This document shows positions 51,037 to 56,778 of a stretch of DNA of 56,778 nt, one piece after another. Source of the DNA: a virus; IMG/VR virus record IMGVR_UViG_3300020027_000010, positions 1-56,778 of that record, one strand, 5' to 3'. The position numbers were made by a program, and so were the translations under genes. Below the pieces are notes generated by a model. The model was not told where the DNA came from, did no database searches, and saw only the letters and a program-made list of their open reading frames with translations. The first letter of the stretch is position 1. Each line of letters opens with the position of its first letter.

Positions 51037-51738
51037 TTAATCGGGCAGCGGCCAAATTTCTATAGTAACTGAGCTGTCTGTTGTTTTTTCCTCCGCGACT
51101 TTGATGCCTTTTGGCTGCGCCCCCGGTCCCGAAAAAATTGTCATTGGATAAATCGCAATCCCACGAGCTGTCAAGAAATCGTTTATTTGCGTTACCACCG
51201 TAGAGTTAGCATTAGGCGAGCTTTTAACTCCGGCTTTATTGATTACGTATCCGTTAGTTTTTTCAAGTTGATCTAATAATTTCCCGAATTGAAAAATCTG
51301 ATCGGCGCTAAGTCGCCTATCATTGTACACAGGCCCAATCTGGTTATTGTTGCCGACGATAGGTGCATTATTCTGCACCCCCACTGGTGCCTTGTTGTAA
51401 ACCTTTGGCTTGCTAATTATCGTCGGTATTTTGGACACCGTAGTTTTCTCGGAACGAGTATTTGGATGAGTCTTTAAAAATTCTTTAATGATCGCTTCGC
51501 GCTCAGCCTCCGTCGGTGGAAGCTTAACAGGTTTTGGAATACTGTCATGGATAAATACAGTGTCACAACTGTAGAGCTCATATTCACCATACCTTACTCC
51601 ATCACCATTGCAACCTCTAATAACATTTATCAAGAAAAAGATTGCAATAAGGGTTAGAATGGTAAACCACAGATATGGGTATGTTTTTTTTATTTTCGGG
51701 TCACTCCCGACTTGATTCTCAAAAGAATGCTCTGCCAT
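51037..51738 (-). CDS. Membrane-anchored protein, reverse-strand moron
   Basis: 233 residues. One membrane helix at about 24-40 (LWFTILTLIAIFFLINV), then a Pro/Thr linker and an Asn/Gln-rich segment APIVGNNNQIGPVY near 129-142. The C-terminal 80 residues are a small alpha/beta domain ending in EIWPLPD. It is the only minus-strand gene inside the terminase-tail part and is preceded by a hairpin. Possible lysogenic conversion or exclusion protein; no homology known to me. Confidence 0.6.
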   Translation of the reverse strand: MAEHSFENQVGSDPKIKKTYPYLWFTILTLIAIFFLINVIRGCNGDGVRYGEYELYSCDTVFIHDSIPKPVKLPPTEAEREAIIKEFLKTHPNTRSEKTTVSKIPTIISKPKVYNKAPVGVQNNAPIVGNNNQIGPVYNDRRLSADQIFQFGKLLDQLEKTNGYVINKAGVKSSPNANSTVVTQINDFLTARGIAIYPMTIFSGPGAQPKGIKVAEEKTTDSSVTIEIWPLPD

Positions 51739-51770
51739 AAGAAAGGGTTTTGGGGTAGCCCAATATAACG

Positions 51771-51796
51771 AAAAACCCGCCCTGAAAAGAGCGGGT
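51771..51796 (-). terminator. Hairpin with T run, minus orientation, upstream of moron
   Basis: ACCCGC (51775-51780) and GCGGGT (51791-51796) with a 10-base loop. The run of A at 51771-51775 gives a T run on the minus strand. It lies 33 bases before the moron start, where a terminator of the moron's own direction is odd, so attenuation is possible. The rest of 51739-51890 shows nothing recognisable. Confidence 0.6.
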
Positions 51797-51890
51797 GCAT
51801 TAAATCTGCTGTTTACCTGAGAGATTAAAAGGTATCAAATAAATACAGTAATTATCAAAAAGATTATATTGCGCGTAAATCCTCTCATTT

Positions 51891-52673
51891 ATGCGCTACA
51901 AACAGGTCACTGAAATCCTCCTTCAGGCGAAAGACGCTATATATAAACTTCTCGATCACCCCGACGATACGCATCACCGACTCAAAATCATCACCAACCT
52001 GCAAAGAGATGCCACCTACCTGTCTCTGATCACCGGCATCGGCGATGTCGAGCAGTCACCCCGGGAAGCACCTGGCCCGGCCACGACCATTGGAGGCGAA
52101 CCGATCACCAGGACCACCAAGGTCACTCCGGATGACCTGGAACCATCCAGAGAACGTGTGGAGGTGCTGCGCAGAAAGGTGGAAGAGGCCTACCGTGACT
52201 TCCCATACCTCGAGGATAAGCGCATCATGAAAGAATATGAGGACACCGTGATCCGCGGAGTGGCAAAGAAAGCGAAGATGAAGGTGACCAGGGAACAGCC
52301 AGAGATCATTACCATTTCATTCATTGGTGAAATCAAGAAAAACATCGAGCTGATGGAAAAGGATAATATCGAAAGACAACAGCAGCGGGTCAGGGATCTA
52401 CAGCATCCTGACGTACCAAATTTGAAAATCTCTCCAGGTGCTCTCATGGCACCGCCAGAACCGGGGGCAACCGAAATCGGTCCCGATGGCAGGACATACC
52501 GAGTTGGCGATGATGGGACCAGGACGCCGATCACCGAAGAAATTACCGGTGACGACTCAGGTGAAGCGTTACCCGCAGAAACGGAAATAAAGTCCAACCC
52601 GGACGCTCCTGCCAAAGCCGACAAGTCTCTCGAAATTAAAACACCGGGCTCCAGGAAAAGAGACCCCAAGTGA
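51891..52673 (+). CDS. Hypothetical tail-region protein
   Basis: 260 residues. Helical N-terminal half (YKQVTEILLQAKDAIYKLL, RRKVEEAYRDFPYLEDKRIM) and a Pro/acid-rich C-terminal half. Overlaps the next gene by 4 bases. It starts the post-terminase run and may be a tail-assembly or connector protein, but no domain was recognised. Confidence 0.55.
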   Translation: MRYKQVTEILLQAKDAIYKLLDHPDDTHHRLKIITNLQRDATYLSLITGIGDVEQSPREAPGPATTIGGEPITRTTKVTPDDLEPSRERVEVLRRKVEEAYRDFPYLEDKRIMKEYEDTVIRGVAKKAKMKVTREQPEIITISFIGEIKKNIELMEKDNIERQQQRVRDLQHPDVPNLKISPGALMAPPEPGATEIGPDGRTYRVGDDGTRTPITEEITGDDSGEALPAETEIKSNPDAPAKADKSLEIKTPGSRKRDPK

Positions 52674-53365
52674 TCTCTATCACCATTGAAGGGAAGGCCT
52701 ACCAGCTTCCCGCATCCATAATGGATATCACACTGCAGGACCGGATCGATTTCGATCAGAAGTATGGAATGAAACTCAGAGGCCAGCTTAAAAAGATCAT
52801 TGAAATGCGCGATGGTGTTGACCGTGAAATGGAATTCACCTCATACCACTTCGAACTGGCCACCAAAACACTTTCCTTTTTTGGAAAGGTTCCCCTGGAT
52901 GTGGTGGAGAATACCAACATCACCGATGTCCTGAGCATGTACCACACTTCTGTGCGCATGATCACTGATGAGATTGATTTCAGTGACAAGGAATTCAAGC
53001 TCCAGCTGGAATTCAAATGGGAGGGCGACACCTGGTGGATTGCGCCTCCTGTATTAAAACAGGACAGCGCTATGAGCTTCGGAGAATTCATCCAGGCAAA
53101 GCAGGTTGTGAAGAACATGTACAAACTGGGAGATCAGAAATACGCTTCCCTGCTGCCTCTGGCCTGCGTGTATTTCAGGAAGAAAGGGGAAGAGTTCAGT
53201 GATGAATTGCTTGTAGAAGATGGACCACGGCAGCAGCTGCTGAAAAGTCTGCCGCTCCAATATGCTTTGCATGTTGGTTTTTTTTTGAACAGTTGTCTTC
53301 ATTCCTGGCTATTAACATACCGCTCTTCCATCCCGGAGGTGACGGAAAAAGCGAGCCAGAATTAA
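52670..53365 (+). CDS. Tail assembly chaperone (G-like), frameshift donor
   Basis: 231 residues, no signal peptide. It contains a DITLQDRIDFDQKYG start and helical C-terminal part. Size and the slippery run TTTTTTTTT at 53278-53286, 80 bases before its stop, fit the G protein of a G/GT pair. GT pairs guide the tape measure during tail assembly. Frame of the extension is -1. A 9-T run is also a sequencing-error risk. Confidence 0.7.
   Translation: MISITIEGKAYQLPASIMDITLQDRIDFDQKYGMKLRGQLKKIIEMRDGVDREMEFTSYHFELATKTLSFFGKVPLDVVENTNITDVLSMYHTSVRMITDEIDFSDKEFKLQLEFKWEGDTWWIAPPVLKQDSAMSFGEFIQAKQVVKNMYKLGDQKYASLLPLACVYFRKKGEEFSDELLVEDGPRQQLLKSLPLQYALHVGFFLNSCLHSWLLTYRSSIPEVTEKASQN
53278..53287 (+). 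promoter_or_regulatory. Programmed -1 frameshift site (T TTT TTT)
   Basis: Zero frame reads GGT TTT TTT TTG; nine T residues at 53278-53286 form a canonical X-XXY-YYZ heptamer. After a -1 slip the ribosome reads TTT GAA CAG TTG and goes on for about 90 codons to 53565. Confidence 0.75.
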
Positions 53366-53565
53366 AGAGGCATTTCGATCAGTGGGAGTGGGTAAATGCC
53401 TTATACTTCATTGCTGAGAGCAAGGTATTCGACAGATCCAATGGAAAGACAAGTATCGATAATGCGAAGTGCGCAAAGTTGTTTGAGGTCCTGATATATG
53501 CGAGCGAAAAGAAATCCTTTGAAAGAGCGGAAGCATCCGTTTACAAACGAAAAACAAAAGCATGA
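53284..53565 (+). CDS. Tail assembly chaperone T-like extension (-1 frame)
   Basis: About 93 residues reached by the -1 slip, from TTT at 53284. The first 80 residues have no Met (start-like TTG at 53293 only), so independent translation is unlikely. The result is a fused protein of about 298 residues, similar in ratio to lambda gpG/gpGT. Overlaps the next ATG by 4 bases. Confidence 0.75.
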   Translation, partial: FEQLSSFLAINIPLFHPGGDGKSEPELKRHFDQWEWVNALYFIAESKVFDRSNGKTSIDNAKCAKLFEVLIYASEKKSFERAEASVYKRKTKA

Positions 53566-54136
53566 CAGAATTATCGATATACGGCAAGAACGGCTTCTTT
53601 CACAACATCGTGAAGGCCTCCGCCATCATAAAGGGGAATTATGCCGTCCTCGAGAAGGGTGCTCATGATCTCAACATGAATAACCTGCTGAGCAACCTCG
53701 AACTTCCCAAGGAAAAATACCCAGGCGTGTTCTGTTTGCCACCGGTCAGCGAGGTGCCCGGATCCACCGCTCAATGGGAAACCTTCAACTTCAGAATACT
53801 GTTCCTATGCACCACATATTCTACAGGCGACAATAAAACAAAGCTTCCCGATCGCAACACCAACAGCTCCTTAGCCAAGATAGTTGGTGACTGGAATGCC
53901 ATGAAGAATGTCGGACTGGCATTCATGCATGCGGTGGAAAAAAGGAAGCTGGAGGGTTTCAGACTTGTGCAAGGCACGCCGTGGAGAATTCCCAGAATCA
54001 GCATTGCTCAGAATGATAACGTCTCAGGAGTCATGCTGATGTTCAGTGCCCAGTTGTTTTCTCCTTGCGATTATTCCGATATCGATCTACCTGCGATCGC
54101 TAATCCTTTCGTTAACGAACAACCGACTTATCACTG

Positions 54137-54137
<1 letters not shown>
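53562..54137 (+). CDS. Tail-associated hypothetical protein
   Basis: 191 residues. Mixed strands and helices ([50 protein letters not shown]). It follows the frameshifted chaperone, where a tail terminator or tube-associated protein might be placed. The shared base with the collagen-like gene at 54137 shows coupling. Not identified. Confidence 0.5.
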
Positions 54138-55348
<1,211 letters not shown>

Positions 55349-55373
55349 AAACAACCTTAAAAACGCTTAACAA

Positions 55374-56480
55374 ATGGCACTCACTCAGTTTTTTAAACTC
55401 GACAACGGCAACGTGAAAATTGTCTCTCCTGGAGGTGGAACAAGATATGTTCCCGGGCAGGCATTCATCAGTCACAATGGTGCCGGTAGTGGCGTTAATG
55501 TAAAGTTCAGCCGGCCTGAATTTGATTTCAGTATCCCTGCCGGTGATTCTATTTCCGTTGACGGAGGCGAAAGCGTCTCAGAAACTGAAGAGATAGCGGA
55601 GGTACTCTCAACCGATCTTTTTTTTTTAGCTGAAGGGGGTGGCCCCGCAAGCGATCCAATCTACTTTTCCGAATCCTTTACAGGCGAAGGAACAGAGGGT
55701 GATCCGATTGACTTTGATTCAGCTACCCTTCAGGCAGCAGTTTCGGCAAACACAGATGTTGCTACATTAAAAACTATTGTCGGATCTGGAATCAGTGATG
55801 GCGATTCGGTGGTAGACACGCTGTCAGAGATGTTGTCGGTTTTTTCGACGTATTCTGAAGGAGTTGACATCGCCACTCAATTAGCAGGTAAAGCCGCTGC
55901 TTCTCATACTCATGCCACCTCAGACATTACCGGCTTCAATGCCGCTGCTTTGGCTGCTGCTCCTGCTGAGACAACGACTACAATTGGATCGGTAACCAAT
56001 GGAGCAGCGGCGAAGACTACTCCGGTTGACGCTGATTCAATGGGACTGATAGATTCTGCGGCTAGCAATATTTGGAAGAAAGTAACCTGGGCGAATGTTA
56101 AGGCGACGCTTAAAACGTATTTCGATTCGCTTACAACCACATTCACAAATAAGAGGATCACCCAAAGGATAGGGACTACGGCCTCTAGTGCTACTCCGAC
56201 TCCGGACGGTGATGCAAACGATCAGTATAATGTAACGGCACTCGCGGCAACGGCAACGTTCGGAGCGCCAACAGGAACGCCAACAGACGGGCAATCGCTG
56301 ATAATTCGAATCAAGGACAACGGAACGGCCAGGGCAATATCCTTCAACGCGATCTATCGGGCTTCAACGGATTTCGCTTTGCCGACAACAACAGTATTGA
56401 GTAAAACCATGTATCTGCAATTCGTTTACAACGCTGCTGATACAAAGTGGGATTGTGTGGGCTATACAAACGGATTCTGA
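55374..56480 (+). CDS. Tail fibre protein
   Basis: 368 residues. N-terminal domain with strands (FKLDNGNVKIVSPGG), an acidic Ser/Asp-rich middle, then HTHATSDITGF near 177-187, a motif repeated in many tail fibres, and Ala/Thr-rich strands to the end. The 10-T tract at 55618-55627 is in frame (ctt ttt ttt tta). Overlaps the next gene by one base. Confidence 0.7.
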   Translation: MALTQFFKLDNGNVKIVSPGGGTRYVPGQAFISHNGAGSGVNVKFSRPEFDFSIPAGDSISVDGGESVSETEEIAEVLSTDLFFLAEGGGPASDPIYFSESFTGEGTEGDPIDFDSATLQAAVSANTDVATLKTIVGSGISDGDSVVDTLSEMLSVFSTYSEGVDIATQLAGKAAASHTHATSDITGFNAAALAAAPAETTTTIGSVTNGAAAKTTPVDADSMGLIDSAASNIWKKVTWANVKATLKTYFDSLTTTFTNKRITQRIGTTASSATPTPDGDANDQYNVTALAATATFGAPTGTPTDGQSLIIRIKDNGTARAISFNAIYRASTDFALPTTTVLSKTMYLQFVYNAADTKWDCVGYTNGF

Positions 56481-56778
56481 TGGGAATAAGAATGTTAATG
56501 AACGGTTTTAAAAGGGCTGGGGTATCCCCGGTTCTTGCTGACGGTAACACTGTCGGGTGGTACAAAGCTGATGATCTGGCTACAATAACCAAAGACGGAT
56601 CTAACAAGGTATCTCAGTGGAATGACTTCTTAGGATCAGGTAGAAATCTAACCGCAGGCAATCCGGATTTCACTCCTACGTGGAGCGCAACAGGGATATC
56701 GTTTGACGGAGCGTACAATTATATGGCGGCGACATTCACCCTTGTTCAGCCAGAGTTTGTGTATATGGTGGCGAGCAT
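56480..56778 (+). CDS. N-terminal half of jelly-roll (LamG-like) tail protein, truncated by window end
   Basis: 99 complete codons from the ATG that shares a base with the preceding fibre stop. GWYKADDLATITKDGSNKV and WNDFLGSGRNL, then ATGISFDGAYNYMA, are the typical start of Bacteroidota-phage jelly-roll domains. The C-terminal half appears at 3-392. If the genome is circular the join needs a base number of 2 modulo 3 to restore frame. Confidence 0.7.
   Translation, partial: MGIRMLMNGFKRAGVSPVLADGNTVGWYKADDLATITKDGSNKVSQWNDFLGSGRNLTAGNPDFTPTWSATGISFDGAYNYMAATFTLVQPEFVYMVAS

Noticed and set aside
55618-55627. Ten-T tract in the tail fibre as a second frameshift or phase-variation site
   Set aside because: The -1 frame meets a stop within three codons and no alternative reading frame continues, so the tract has no supported product; slippage remains possible but unsupported.

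Overview
This window reads as a nearly complete temperate tailed phage (siphovirus-like) genome of a Bacteroidota host. I did not identify a specific relative. Support for phage: small and large terminase, portal, ClpP-type prohead protease, capsid, a tape measure of about 1530 residues, an amidase endolysin with holin and spanin candidates, a tyrosine integrase, CI/Cro-type regulators and a RecT recombination module, with no bacterial housekeeping genes. Support for Bacteroidota: promoter-like TTTG-N21-TAnnTTTG sequences (32870-32902 and, less exactly, 49 kb), AT-rich leaders without Shine-Dalgarno before the head genes, and the types of accessory genes. Base composition is moderate, which would fit Chitinophagia, Cytophagia or Sphingobacteriia better than AT-rich Flavobacteriia; that last point is inference.

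The two window ends appear to be the two halves of one jelly-roll (LamG-like) tail gene (56480 to end, then 3-392). The sequence therefore looks like a circular or circularly permuted genome opened inside that gene, probably with a few bases missing at the join.

Layout. 49.0-51.0 kb: terminase. 51.0-51.7 kb: a reverse-strand membrane 'moron'. 51.9-54.1 kb: tail genes including a G/GT-like assembly chaperone with a strong -1 frameshift site. 54.1-2.4 kb across the join: collagen-like and other fibres and a beta-helix protein. 2.4-12.8 kb: tail proteins and tape measure. 13.0-18.8 kb: prohead protease, capsid, portal, connector. 19.3-24.7 kb: two very large beta-helix tailspikes. 24.7-28.8 kb: an esterase, a stand-alone response-regulator receiver, holin/spanin candidates, amidase and a second esterase. 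All of these except the moron run on the plus strand. The head-tail order is close to a mirror image of the usual siphovirus order, although transcription direction is normal.

28.9-33.2 kb is the lysogeny region: SRAP protein, integrase, attP candidate with four GTTAAAC repeats, two repressor-like HTH proteins flanking a small lipoprotein gene, an operator/promoter region and a Cro-like gene. 33.2-46.3 kb is early and replication: small genes, SbcC-like ATPase, RecT, MBL nuclease, DnaQ exonuclease, SNF2 helicase, HNH nuclease, DnaD-like initiator and RuvC-like resolvase. 46.3-49.0 kb is a reverse-strand cassette of a DUF3606 protein, a methyltransferase and three glycosyltransferase-like proteins, a probable glycan-modification module.

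The most interesting points are the frameshift site, the glycan cassette, the phage-borne receiver domain, the two esterases, the mirrored gene order, and an SbcC-like ATPase with an altered Walker A motif.
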